Assembly (NCBI RefSeq): GCF_016865365.1
Contig: NZ_AP024469.1
Coordinates: 859,001 to 923,000, forward strand
Direction: 5' to 3'
DNA from: Geobacter sp. SVR
GTDB lineage: Bacteria; Desulfobacterota; Desulfuromonadia; Geobacterales; Pseudopelobacteraceae
Length of the DNA: 64,000 nt
Part shown: piece after piece, positions 1 through 11,128 of the stretch
Position numbering within the stretch: position 1 is the stretch's first letter
Layout: each line of letters opens with the position of its first letter
Program-made: the position numbers and the translations under genes
Notes under the pieces: model-generated
Seen by the model: only the letters and a program-made list of their open reading frames with translations
Told to the model about the DNA's origin: nothing
Databases searched by the model: none

Positions 1-438
1 CTTCTCAGCACGGCGCAGATGCTCTTCCACGGCAATGATCCGCTCCGATTGCCGCTGCAGGGTGCGATAGGACTCCTCCAGCCCCGCGGCGGTCCGCTCC
101 AGTTCCCGGCTGCGCTCGCGCTCCCGCTGGGCCAGCCAGCCGGTCACGCCACCCACTATGTTGTACAGTACGATTTCGAGGTACTTCTCCATATCCACCG
201 TCAGGAGTCCTCCCCACTGGAAGAGCACATGCGGTACATAGACCACGCTGACGAAGATCGAACAGGCCAGGCCGCCGCGAAACCCGAACCAGAAGGCGGC
301 CAGTATGATCGGCAGGTAATAGAGCCGTTGAAAGATGTCGTGCAGGTAGTGCAGGTGCAGCGGGGTCAGGTAGTGCAGCAGGCTGATGGCGAGGATCGAG
401 AGACCCAGAAGGGCGATGCGGATGATGGACGATTTCAT
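1..438 (-). CDS. Membrane sensor protein (probable histidine kinase), N-terminal part
   Basis: The frame opens at an ATG at 438 and stays open to the window edge (146 codons seen; the C-terminus lies outside). Hydrophobic stretches at about residues 5-22, 38-50, 54-75 and 88-104 suggest three or four membrane segments. A charged, Arg/Glu-rich coiled-coil-like linker follows from about residue 105 (WLAQRERERSRELERT). This layout, a small membrane sensor then a helical linker, is typical of orphan sensor kinases in Geobacter-type bacteria, but no kinase domain is visible here. No strong Shine-Dalgarno precedes the ATG. It could equally be a diguanylate cyclase or another signalling protein with the same input module. 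Confidence 0.7.
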   Translation of the reverse strand, partial: MKSSIIRIALLGLSILAISLLHYLTPLHLHYLHDIFQRLYYLPIILAAFWFGFRGGLACSIFVSVVYVPHVLFQWGGLLTVDMEKYLEIVLYNIVGGVTGWLAQRERERSRELERTAAGLEESYRTLQRQSERIIAVEEHLRRAEK

Positions 439-607
439 GGGCCATTTATAACGCAATGGGATAAAGATTCAAACAGAAACTGAGAGGGACGGGGCTGCGG
501 ACGTGAAAAATCCTTTAGGGCCAGAGAGGAGGTAGTGGTGGGATGGGGAAGGACAGGTGTCACACCCGGCACTATCTGACGGCGGAAGGCATGCCGGCTG
601 TCGGCAG

Positions 608-632
608 GGGGCTGCCGACGGTCGGCAGCCCC
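608..632. terminator. GC-rich hairpin downstream of sodB
   Basis: Perfect 11-bp arms (GGGGCTGCCGA / TCGGCAGCCCC) with a 3-nt loop lie 45 bp beyond the sodB stop codon. No T-tract follows on either strand, so it is a possible transcript-end structure rather than a clear intrinsic terminator. Confidence 0.4.
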
Positions 633-676
633 GATGGAATCGATAGACGGGATTGAAACCGCTCAGGCAGTTGATG

Positions 677-1261
677 TCACCCCCGCATGAGCCGGGATTC
701 CACCACCTGCCAGTCCACGTTCCGGAAGAAGGCCTCGATGTAATCGGCCCGTTTCAGCTGATAGTCGAGCATGAAGGCGTGTTCGAAGACGTCCATCACC
801 AGGAGGGGAATACAGCCGGCCGGGTGTCCCTTGTCATGTTCGTCTATCCAACAGTTGCCGAGCTTCCCGGTAACGTTGTCCTGGTACAGCACGGCCCAGC
901 CGATGCCCCGCATGGCCCCCACACCTTTGAAGTCCTTCAGCCAGGCGTCGATGCTGCCGAACTCCGCGATCTTTTTCTGCGCAAGCTTGCCGCCGGTATC
1001 GACCGAACCGTTGCCCCCCAGGTTTTCGAAATAGAGTTCATGCAGACGCATGCCGTTGAACTCCCAGCCCAGGCGTCTCTTCAGCTCTGCAAACTCCGGG
1101 GTGGCGGCCTTGTCTTCCTTCAGTAGGGCGGTAAGGGCATCGCACAGCTTGTTCGTGTTGGTCACATAGCCCTGGTACAGGGTGAAGTGATTGTTCAGCA
1201 GCGCCTCGCTGAAGCCGGCCATGCCCTTCAACCGGCTGTAGTCCTTGGCCGAATAGCTCAT
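677..1261 (-). CDS. sodB: Superoxide dismutase (Fe/Mn family)
   Basis: Cytoplasmic enzyme that dismutates superoxide to hydrogen peroxide and oxygen. The 194-aa product has the usual family length. The four metal ligands can be placed at His25 (LLNNHF), His74 (MRLHELYF), Asp157 and His161 (VMDVFEHAFMLDY). The sequence does not cleanly match the classical Fe-only or Mn-only forms, so metal use is not assigned. It sits downstream of the cation ATPase on the same strand with an 83-bp gap. In an anaerobe or microaerophile it would serve oxygen defence. Confidence 0.93.
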   Translation of the reverse strand: MSYSAKDYSRLKGMAGFSEALLNNHFTLYQGYVTNTNKLCDALTALLKEDKAATPEFAELKRRLGWEFNGMRLHELYFENLGGNGSVDTGGKLAQKKIAEFGSIDAWLKDFKGVGAMRGIGWAVLYQDNVTGKLGNCWIDEHDKGHPAGCIPLLVMDVFEHAFMLDYQLKRADYIEAFFRNVDWQVVESRLMRG

Positions 1262-1344
1262 GAAAATGCCTCCTTCGCGTCGAGTGAACTGATGATTAAA
1301 AGGCTATCACAGAGTATGCCGGTTGCAACCGGCGTCGGGCCCGC

Positions 1345-3987
<2,643 letters not shown>

Positions 3988-4029
3988 GTCATGCCCCGGA
4001 GCAGCGCGTTTCCGGTTTCAGTCAGAAGA

Positions 4030-4347
4030 TCAGGCCCAGTTGACCACCGAGAGCACCAGTCCGAAGAGCAGGGCCCACCAGAAGCCTGCCACCGTGAAGC
4101 CGGAAACCACGGCGCCGGTCAGCATGACCAGCAGGGCGTTGATGACCAGGGTGAAGAGGCCGAGGGTCAGGATGTTGATGGGCAGGGTGAGGAGCAGCAG
4201 CACCGGTTTTATGAAGGTATTGGCCAGCCCCAGAACCAGTGCGGCAATAAGCGCGGCCATGAAGCCCGACAGTCTGACGCCCGGGAGCAGGTAGGCGGTG
4301 ATGATGATGGCAATGGCCGAAACCAGCCAACTGACCAGAAATCGCAT
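4030..4347 (-). CDS. Phage-holin-IV-like 4-TM membrane protein (PF04020 type)
   Basis: 105-aa very hydrophobic protein with four predicted membrane helices (about 3-20, 28-46, 50-73 and 78-103). The run GLANTFIKPVLLLLTLPINI is characteristic of the small YvlD/PF04020 family found in many non-phage genomes. The start is supported by AGGAG eight bases upstream. It precedes the cation ATPase in the same direction. Function is unknown; nothing nearby suggests a prophage lysis role. Confidence 0.85.
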   Translation of the reverse strand: MRFLVSWLVSAIAIIITAYLLPGVRLSGFMAALIAALVLGLANTFIKPVLLLLTLPINILTLGLFTLVINALLVMLTGAVVSGFTVAGFWWALLFGLVLSVVNWA

Positions 4348-4438
4348 CTTGTATTCTCCTTCACGGGTGATTGCTTCTATAAGAGTTTACCAAGCATGCC
4401 TCAGGAAATACAATACCCGCGCAGCTCCCTCCGCAAGA

Positions 4439-5290
4439 TTACGTGGGGAGCAGGCGTTTGAAGAGCACCAGGTAATCGCTTTCCGCGCTGGTGGTCTCCT
4501 GGTCGCTCATGTCCGGCAGGATGACGGTGTAGTTATAGCCCGTGCCCTTGAAGACCTCGTCCGGAATCGCCGGTTTCATGGCATGGCCGATGCCGGCCAG
4601 AACCACGACGGTTCGATGGGGGTTGCTACCGAGATACCGCTTGAGGTGAAATCCCATGCTCTTGTTCCACAGCATCTGCGCCTCGCAGAAGTAGGTGAAA
4701 GACCTGTCGCTGCCGGGGTGCATCTGATAGGCCTTCCTGATGAAGTCCATATAGGGGGGATCCACCATGCAGACCACCTCCGGGAGCTGACCTCGCTCTC
4801 CGGGGCTCAGGGCGGCAAAACCGCGTCGCGCAACCTTGCGGGTTATCTCCGGCGGGACATTGAGGCCGATCAGGGGAATCCGGTTGTCCCTGGCATACAG
4901 GAGGATGTCTCTGTACAGGTGCCATGGCAGATGCCACTGGCTAGAATAGAATTTGATGAAGTCGTCCAGCCGGGAATTACCGGCCACCCACCGGTCGAGT
5001 TCGGCCTGGCTCGTTGCCGTGAACATTTCCATGCCGATCTCCAGAGGCACTCCGGAGTTGTGGAGTTTTTTGATCACCGCCAGCTGGGCCTGGTGGGAAT
5101 CTTTCCGGTCGTGATTCTCGCCCACGAAGACCAGCCGGGAGTTCCTGATTTCCGCTACCATGCGGTCCAGGTCAATCACCTGACGGTCGCTGAGCCGCAG
5201 CGCTTCCATCGTCCCTGTGAAGCGGAAATACCCGACCAGGGCCAGGAGGATGAGGATGATCAGGATCGGCAGGCGCAATCGCTTTTTCAT
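4439..5290 (-). CDS. ChaN-family haem-binding-like envelope protein
   Basis: 283 aa with an N-terminal hydrophobic anchor (about residues 6-22, after MKKRLRLP), then a domain containing the family signature VFVGENHDRKDSHQAQ and IGMEMF. ChaN-type (Tiki/TraB-related) proteins bind haem or act as metal-dependent hydrolases in the envelope; the precise role is unsettled for the family. Its ATG overlaps the stop of the upstream M1-peptidase gene by 4 bp, so the two are translationally coupled. There is no lipobox Cys, so it is probably membrane-anchored. Confidence 0.85.
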   Translation of the reverse strand: MKKRLRLPILIILILLALVGYFRFTGTMEALRLSDRQVIDLDRMVAEIRNSRLVFVGENHDRKDSHQAQLAVIKKLHNSGVPLEIGMEMFTATSQAELDRWVAGNSRLDDFIKFYSSQWHLPWHLYRDILLYARDNRIPLIGLNVPPEITRKVARRGFAALSPGERGQLPEVVCMVDPPYMDFIRKAYQMHPGSDRSFTYFCEAQMLWNKSMGFHLKRYLGSNPHRTVVVLAGIGHAMKPAIPDEVFKGTGYNYTVILPDMSDQETTSAESDYLVLFKRLLPT

Positions 5291-7386
5291 GGCACCGGCT
5301 CCTGGGGGAATTCCGCCGAACTGGCACCGGCCGGAGCCGGAAGCGTGCCCTTGAGGCGGTTTTCCGCGCCCGTGAAGGCTACATAGCTGTACCGGCCATA
5401 GTGGCCGATTTTCAGGAGATATCGTGCGGCAGCCTCCTCCGATAGAGGCAGGAAAAGGGCCGCAACCTTACCGTTGCCGGTGCGGGAGGGGGTGACCAGG
5501 AACAGCAGACTGCTCGGGTCGCGGCTTGCCGATCCGTCCACGGCAAATCCCTGTGGCGAGTAGGATATGTTCTCGGGCGGCTTCGGGGCGTTTCCCCGCT
5601 GCGGTACCCCGCAAAACAGGAGATCCCGGTGGTCGCTGGCACTACTCAGCTCCCGCTCGTCGATCAGCGGTGCCTCGCCTTGTCCGAGGGATTTCAGCAG
5701 CAGCCTGACGGTTTCCCTGCTGGCACGGCAGTTTTCGGTGATGACGGCCGTCAGGGTGCGGGAGCCCTTGATGCTGTTGACGGTGGGGGGCAGCTCCCCG
5801 GGGGAGAGCAGGCGAAACAGGTTCAGGTCCGGATCAAGGGCCAGCCGAGCCGGTTGGGTGGGGCTGGAAAAGCTGAAGGGGGTCCGGACACCGGTCAGGG
5901 GTATGGTGTATTCCATCGTTCCCCCGGCAGTTTCCAGGCGCACCGGCAGGGACAGCTCATACGGCGGCGCCTCCTGGACGATCGTGCCGGAAACCCGCCA
6001 TGTACCGTTTTCCCGCTGCCGCTTCACATCGGCCAGGGTTAGACGCGGACCTTCGGGACGCACGAGCCATTGCCGCATGAACGGGAGCAGGTCCTTGTCG
6101 GCGCGCCGTGAAAAGGCGCGTCCGAAGTCCTCCCAGGTGGCGGTGCGGTAGAGCCTGTCCCGGCAGAGATCGGCCAGGGCTCCGAAAAATGCCTGATCTC
6201 CCACTGCACGCCTCAGCATGTGGAAAACCATGGCCCCCTTCTGGTAGCCGATGGCGCGGGAGGTCGGATCGACGCGTCCGGAGAATTCCCGCAGCGGGAA
6301 ATCCCTGTCAGGAGGGACCAGGCTGGCATAGTCGGCCAGGTCTTGAAACCGGGCTTCCCGCCCTTCACTGGGCGATGCCCGTTCCTTGAGCAGGTAGTCG
6401 GCTAGGTAGGTTGTCAGCGCTTCGGACCAGTTACCGTCGTGAGAATCGGGAAGCACGCCGTTGCCCCACCAGTTGTGGACGATCTCGTGGGGCAGGCTGG
6501 TGTCGATGATGAACGGCAGGCGGATCACGGCGCTCCCCAGCAGGGTGTAGGAGGCGAAGCCGTAGCCGGTGGGAAAGAAATTCTCCACCACCGCGAACTT
6601 CTCGAAGGGGTAGGGGCCGATCAGCTCGCTGTAGAAACGGATATGGCGGGCGGCGGCATCCAGGTAGCGGGGCGCCAGCGAGGCGTTGCCGGGATAGAGA
6701 TAAGTATAGATGGGAATGTCGCCGAGCATGCGTTCCGCGACCTGATACGGGCCGGCGGAAAGGGAGAGGCTGGCCGTGGGATGCTCTTCCGTCCAGGTGG
6801 AGCGGGTGACTCCCGACGACGTTATGCGGCTGTCCCGTCTTCCGGCCGTAACCGCCTCGATCCCGGCCGGGGCCTCGATGCTGGTTGTCCTGTGCCCGGG
6901 AGGGGTGGGGAGCAGTGGGTACCAGCCCGCATCGCTCCCCAGATACACCCCCCGTCCGGTGATCGTTGCGCTGACTCCGAAGGTGGGGTCTTCGTCGTTG
7001 AGGGGGCGGTCGGGCACCGGGTCGTCGAAGATTGCCCGGTAGTTCACCGCCACGGTAAGCGTACCGCCACTCCTGTCAGTGGGAAGCGGGATGGCAAGTA
7101 CCCCTCCGGTAAAGGTGAAAGGCACTGTTTGACCTGCAATCGCGACCCGTTCCACGGTGGCGCCGGGAGAGAGTCTCAAGGTCAGGCGCTTGGCACCGGC
7201 TGCCAGTGTGAGTCTGCTTTCCCCCTTGAGCAGGTGCAGCCCTGGTTCGAGCCTCACGGCGGTTTCCTGTCGTTCCACCGTGGTCTCGTGCGCGACGGCG
7301 CAGGAGGAGAGGGTGATCGACTGGATCACAAGCCAGAGCAGTATCTGTAGCGCGCGTATCAGCATCCGTATCGGTTTCCGTAGCAT
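5287..7386 (-). CDS. M1-family (gluzincin) metallopeptidase-like lipoprotein
   Basis: 699 aa. An N-terminal signal with a lipobox-like LSSC near residue 29 indicates export and possible lipid anchoring. A beta-rich N-domain leads to the catalytic zinc motif HEIVHNWWGN (His300, Glu301, His304), with the third ligand probably Glu322 in WSEALTTY. The C-terminal half resembles ERAP-type helical domains plus an extra region after about residue 560. It is expected to cleave N-terminal residues or peptides in the periplasm. The first in-frame ATG at 7386 is used; an ATG seven codons later is possible. It heads an operon with the ChaN-like gene. Confidence 0.87.
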   Translation of the reverse strand: MLRKPIRMLIRALQILLWLVIQSITLSSCAVAHETTVERQETAVRLEPGLHLLKGESRLTLAAGAKRLTLRLSPGATVERVAIAGQTVPFTFTGGVLAIPLPTDRSGGTLTVAVNYRAIFDDPVPDRPLNDEDPTFGVSATITGRGVYLGSDAGWYPLLPTPPGHRTTSIEAPAGIEAVTAGRRDSRITSSGVTRSTWTEEHPTASLSLSAGPYQVAERMLGDIPIYTYLYPGNASLAPRYLDAAARHIRFYSELIGPYPFEKFAVVENFFPTGYGFASYTLLGSAVIRLPFIIDTSLPHEIVHNWWGNGVLPDSHDGNWSEALTTYLADYLLKERASPSEGREARFQDLADYASLVPPDRDFPLREFSGRVDPTSRAIGYQKGAMVFHMLRRAVGDQAFFGALADLCRDRLYRTATWEDFGRAFSRRADKDLLPFMRQWLVRPEGPRLTLADVKRQRENGTWRVSGTIVQEAPPYELSLPVRLETAGGTMEYTIPLTGVRTPFSFSSPTQPARLALDPDLNLFRLLSPGELPPTVNSIKGSRTLTAVITENCRASRETVRLLLKSLGQGEAPLIDERELSSASDHRDLLFCGVPQRGNAPKPPENISYSPQGFAVDGSASRDPSSLLFLVTPSRTGNGKVAALFLPLSEEAAARYLLKIGHYGRYSYVAFTGAENRLKGTLPAPAGASSAEFPQEPVP

Positions 7387-7615
7387 CCGCCGGAGAGCGA
7401 GTTCCTGCGGAGGTCATGTTCGGGCCATCGGGCGACAGTGGACAGGATACTCCGTTACTGCCAAGTGTATTTCATTCCATTTACAAATCAATCGCTTTCT
7501 CTGTTGCCGGTCGTATGGAGCTTACGGCCGGCTCCGCTTGGCGGGCCGCGAGATGCTGCCGGACGGGAAGAGAGGGGCCGGCATCACGATCTCCCCTTTT
7601 TGTGGTAAATTTGTA

Positions 7616-7644
7616 TTGACAGTAAAACAAAAGCCGTGTTAAAC
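7616..7644 (+). promoter_or_regulatory. Putative sigma-70 promoter for tRNA-Asn
   Basis: TTGACA at 7616-7621 and TTAAAC at 7639-7644 are separated by 17 bp, about 60 bp before the mature tRNA. The rest of 7387-7615, upstream of the M1-peptidase start, shows no gene. Confidence 0.5.
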
Positions 7645-7707
7645 AATAGGTCTTGCAAGACGGGGAGGGGTGAATCCCCGAAAACCGCGGCTTCGCAAGA
7701 AACATAT

Positions 7708-7783
7708 TCCCCAATAGCTCAGTCGGTAGAGCAGGTGACTGTTAATCACCTTGTCCCTGGTTCGAGTCCGGGTTGGGGAGCCA
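7708..7783 (+). tRNA. tRNA-Asn (anticodon GTT)
   Basis: A complete cloverleaf can be folded by eye. The 7-bp acceptor stem is TCCCCAA/TTGGGGA, the D stem GCTC/GAGC and the anticodon stem GGTGA/TCACC with loop CTGTTAA (anticodon GTT at 7741-7743). The T arm is CCTGG-TTCGAGT-CCGGG, followed by discriminator G and an encoded CCA. The gene is single, with its own promoter-like sequence and an intrinsic terminator nine bases downstream. Confidence 0.98.
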
Positions 7784-7791
7784 GAAATGAC

Positions 7792-7833
7792 AATGGCCGT
7801 TTCTCACACGAGAAACGGCCATTTTTATTTTTA
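7792..7833 (+). terminator. Intrinsic terminator after tRNA-Asn
   Basis: Perfect 14-bp arms (AATGGCCGTTTCTC / GAGAAACGGCCATT) with an ACAC loop run into TTTATTTTTA. Confidence 0.93.
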
Positions 7834-7923
7834 CCTTTCTGAATATCCGGCAGCGTATCAGCCGGCTGGTGTCTTCTTCGCTTCATCCGCATACCCGGTA
7901 CATCCATCTTTCTTCATACGGCC

Positions 7924-8640
7924 TCAGTATCCTCCGAATATCGGCCCTGCATCAAACCTGCGTTTCCAGTCGTCGTATCCAATGACGTAATTATAGCCGC
8001 AAACGGTGGACAACTGCCGTCCCGCGAGGTAGTCGCGTATGCGTCCGCCTCCCGCGACGGTTTGGTCGGCCGGTCCGAAGGGGTTGTACTTCATACCGTC
8101 GCCATCCAGGAAAACATAGTCACAGATGAACAGCACATCCTCAAAGATATAGAAGGTGAAACCGGGGGTGTGACCGCCGACGTGGAAGGCTTGCAAACCG
8201 TTATGGAGGAAGTTTTCTTCAAAGGTGACATCAAAGGGAAAGGGACGGCAGATTTCATGGACTGAGTCGTTATGGTGGATGCCCACTGTGGCGGCAAAAT
8301 GTTCCCGATAGAGATTGGAGGCGCCCAGGAAATGATGGTGGGTGAAGAAGATCGCATCCGCACGCTTTACGGAGCTGTCAAAGGATGAAGGACAGTCCAC
8401 CCAGCAGGGGCCGCGATCGGTCTCGATATGGTAGGCGGCGTGCTCAAGGCCCAGCGCCGGGTGGGAGTTCAGCCTGGTCACTTTTTCGTTCACCGGTGTC
8501 CCTGCCACCCGGTAGCGGGCAGAGCATTCCTCACTGGTGATGAAATGGCTGCTTGCGGCACCGCAGAAGGGGCAGTGGTCAGGATGAAAGCCGATCAGGT
8601 TGAACCCGCAGACCAGGCAGACATGCTGCTCGACGTTCAT
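7924..8640 (-). CDS. MBL-fold hydrolase-like protein with N-terminal rubredoxin-type zinc knuckle
   Basis: 238 aa from the ATG at 8640. The frame extends 13 codons further upstream, but those codons run into the dispersed repeat. Cys8/Cys11 (CLVCG) and Cys23/Cys26 (CPFCGA) form a rubredoxin-like metal site. The rest is a metallo-beta-lactamase-like domain with THHHFLG (101-103), HVGGHTPG (His157) and ICDYVF (Asp174). The usual HxHxDH motif is incomplete: the Asp-His positions are Leu-Gly. One metal site may therefore be lost. Activity is unassigned; a redox or rubredoxin-linked role is possible. Confidence 0.8.
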   Translation of the reverse strand: MNVEQHVCLVCGFNLIGFHPDHCPFCGAASSHFITSEECSARYRVAGTPVNEKVTRLNSHPALGLEHAAYHIETDRGPCWVDCPSSFDSSVKRADAIFFTHHHFLGASNLYREHFAATVGIHHNDSVHEICRPFPFDVTFEENFLHNGLQAFHVGGHTPGFTFYIFEDVLFICDYVFLDGDGMKYNPFGPADQTVAGGGRIRDYLAGRQLSTVCGYNYVIGYDDWKRRFDAGPIFGGY

Positions 8641-8658
8641 ATGAGCTCCGCACCAGAA

Positions 8659-8842
8659 AGGTTGTTGAAAAACGGGCATCTCGCCGCCGTCCTCGTCAGC
8701 CCACTTGTGACTTCGGCCTGCGGCCTCACCCTTCGGGCGCCTTCGCGGTCCAATTTCACAAAGTTAAATTGTGCGGCGGATATTCTCTTGCCTCCGCGGG
8801 GCTTCCTGCGGGTGCGACGATCTACCCATTTTTGAACAACCT
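8659..8842. repeat. Dispersed 184-bp palindromic element, copy 1
   Basis: Bounded by imperfect 18-bp terminal inverted repeats, AGGTTGTTGAAAAACGGG and the complement of CCCATTTTTGAACAACCT. The interior is GC-rich with several short complementary blocks, and no convincing coding potential. It is nearly identical over its whole length to 38218-38400. It occupies the region upstream of the MBL-fold gene; the remaining 8843-9042 before the MFS gene holds no visible gene. Confidence 0.9.
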
Positions 8843-9042
8843 GAGAATTTCAATAGGTTGTTAGTGATTTTAAGTATAGCGGAAAAAGGCCTTGATGGCA
8901 GCCGCCTGCCTTAGTCAAACACCAAATAGCCATTAATTTCCCCTCCCCACTTGTTCCCGGACTCGGGGCCGTTGCGGCGATGGGGCCTGCTGGTACACTC
9001 GTGAGAGATCAGACATCCGGTTGAGATGTCGACAGGAGTACC

Positions 9043-10509
9043 ATGGAAACCAGGGAACATTCCGCAACCGCTGGACCGGACGTCGCTCCTCCTGTCCTGA
9101 CCAGGATCCCGGCACGCATGGACCGCCTCCCCTGGAGCAGGTTCCATTGGCTGGTGGTCGTGGCGCTCGGCATCACCTGGATCTTCGACGGTCTGGAGGT
9201 GACCCTCAAGGGTGCCATCAGCGGTGTACTCCAGGAACCGGGCACCCTTCATTTTACCAGTGCCGAGATCGGCTCGATCACCTCCTTCTATCTTGCCGGG
9301 GCGGTTTCGGGGTCGCTCATCTTTGGCTACCTCACCGACCGCCTGGGGCGGAGCCTGTTTTTCTTCGTCACCCTGGCCGTGTATCTCTGCGGGGCGTTTC
9401 TGACCGCATTCTCCTGGAATCTGTGGAGCTTCATCCTCTTCAGGTTCATCACCGGCATGGGAATCGGCGGGGAGTATGCCGCCATCAATTCGGCCATTGA
9501 CGAGCTGGTCCCGGCCCGCTTGCGGGGCAGGATCGATCTGATCGTCAATGGCAGCTACTGGATCGGAGCCGCGATCGGAGCCGCATCCACCGTGATCCTG
9601 CTCGACCCCGCCATATTCCCGGTGGACGTGGGCTGGCGGGTGGGATTCGGCGTCGGCGCGGTGCTGAGCCTTTTCATCCTGTTTTTGCGCCGCCATGTGC
9701 CGGAGAGCCCCCGTTGGCTCGTGATCCACGGGCGCAGCGACGAGGCGGAGCGGATCGTCTCCGGGATCGAGGGCCAGATCGAGAAGGAAACGGGAGCAAC
9801 GCTTGAGGAACCGGAGGAAACCCTCGCCATTCACCCGCGCAAAAGCTTCGGCTTCGGCGTCATCATCCGAGGCATGTTTACTCTCTATCCGAAACGGTCG
9901 CTCCTGGGATTGTCCCTGATGGTGTCCCAGGCCTTTCTCTACAATGCCATCTTCTTTACCTACGCCCTCATCCTGACCCGTTTCTACCATGTGCCAGCAG
10001 GGAAGACCGGCCTCTACCTCCTGCCGTTCGCCCTGGGCAACTTCTGCGGTCCGCTGGTCCTCGGGAGGTTTTTCGACACCATCGGCCGGCGGCAGATGAT
10101 TGCCGGGACCTATACGGTTTCAGCGCTCCTGCTGGCGCTCACCGGCTATCTTTTCACCGTGGACCTGCTGACTCCCTTTTCCCAGACCGCCTTGTGGACG
10201 GTGATCTTCTTCTTCGCCTCGGCAGCGGCCAGTTCGGCCTATCTGACCGTGAGCGAGATTTTTCCCATGGAGACGCGGGCCCTGGCGATTGCCTTCTTCT
10301 ATTCTCTCGGCACGGGAGCGGGCGGGGTTGTCGCTCCTTGGCTCTTCGGCACCCTGATCGGCACCGGGTCGCGTATGGCGGTGTTCTATGGATATCTGGC
10401 GGCGGTGGTTCTGATGCTGGCGGCAGCGGTGATTGAGATCCGGATCGGGGTCAAGGCCGAGCGGATCTCACTGGAGAAGGTTGCGGAACCGTTGTCGGCG
10501 AAGAAATGA
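9043..10509 (+). CDS. MFS transporter (sugar-porter/metabolite:H+ symporter type)
   Basis: 488-aa inner-membrane carrier with twelve predicted helices. Family marks are GYLTDRLGRS between TM2 and TM3, RFITGMGIGGEYAAINSAIDELVPARLRG after TM4 (given here only as the region about residues 136-165), and PESPRWL at the end of TM6. The layout is that of bacterial aromatic-acid/sialate/metabolite symporters. Substrate cannot be read from the sequence. The start is supported by GACAGGAG eight bases upstream. It is monocistronic. Confidence 0.92.
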   Translation: METREHSATAGPDVAPPVLTRIPARMDRLPWSRFHWLVVVALGITWIFDGLEVTLKGAISGVLQEPGTLHFTSAEIGSITSFYLAGAVSGSLIFGYLTDRLGRSLFFFVTLAVYLCGAFLTAFSWNLWSFILFRFITGMGIGGEYAAINSAIDELVPARLRGRIDLIVNGSYWIGAAIGAASTVILLDPAIFPVDVGWRVGFGVGAVLSLFILFLRRHVPESPRWLVIHGRSDEAERIVSGIEGQIEKETGATLEEPEETLAIHPRKSFGFGVIIRGMFTLYPKRSLLGLSLMVSQAFLYNAIFFTYALILTRFYHVPAGKTGLYLLPFALGNFCGPLVLGRFFDTIGRRQMIAGTYTVSALLLALTGYLFTVDLLTPFSQTALWTVIFFFASAAASSAYLTVSEIFPMETRALAIAFFYSLGTGAGGVVAPWLFGTLIGTGSRMAVFYGYLAAVVLMLAAAVIEIRIGVKAERISLEKVAEPLSAKK

Positions 10510-10641
10510 CGGATTCAGTAAGAAGGGGAGAGCTACCGCAAAAAAGAAGATAGCAAAGAGGACCACCATTGATAGGCTGAGGCTAACATCCCTGGCAGAG
10601 CGCCATTACCTCGACGCTCTGAACATGACCAGCATTAGGCT

Positions 10642-10908
10642 TCACTTCAGTTGACTATCTTTGCTCCCCCTTCGATTATAGAGCGCTGCTGCCTTCTGAT
10701 TTTTTTCGACTTCCGATTGACAGGCAACACAATAGCGCACTCCGGGCATTGCCTTGCGGCGTGCTTCTGGTATAGCGACATCGCATTCCTCGCAGTGGGT
10801 CAGGCTATCGCCAGCTGGCAGCCGTTTCCTTGCCAACTCGATTTCCGCCTCCACCGTAGCGTCTATTTGTTCCTGCACAGCACCATCGCGCGACCACCCA
10901 ACAGCCAT
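10642..10908 (-). CDS. ybiI: DksA/TraR-family C4 zinc-finger protein, YbiI-like
   Basis: 88 aa from the ATG at 10908, chosen because GGAG lies six bases upstream and the length equals that of E. coli YbiI. The zinc finger reads CEEC-x17-CVAC at about residues 39-63, and the C-terminus YNRRGSKDSQL matches the YbiI tail. DksA-family proteins bind the RNA polymerase secondary channel; YbiI-type members lack the long coiled coil and their targets are poorly known. It is a single gene. Confidence 0.9.
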   Translation of the reverse strand: MAVGWSRDGAVQEQIDATVEAEIELARKRLPAGDSLTHCEECDVAIPEARRKAMPGVRYCVACQSEVEKNQKAAALYNRRGSKDSQLK

Positions 10909-11128
10909 AACTATCTCCGATATACGATGAAATCCCGAACTCTCCTTATGATATAGATCGCCCTTGAAAAAGTCCAATCGATCAGCGAGTTTGAAGTTCT
11001 GGTTCCAGAGTAAGGTCAACTATGGTTTGCCTGCTCGGAGAAGCACCCTGATGTTGAACCGGCACCCGGCCAGGGTAGCGTAATGTCGGCCTTTTTGGTT
11101 CTTTGGCGTCGTTGCGACTCAGGCCGCC

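Noticed and set aside
8641-8679. Thirteen extra N-terminal codons on the MBL-fold protein
   Set aside because: They run into the dispersed repeat and have no ribosome-binding site.
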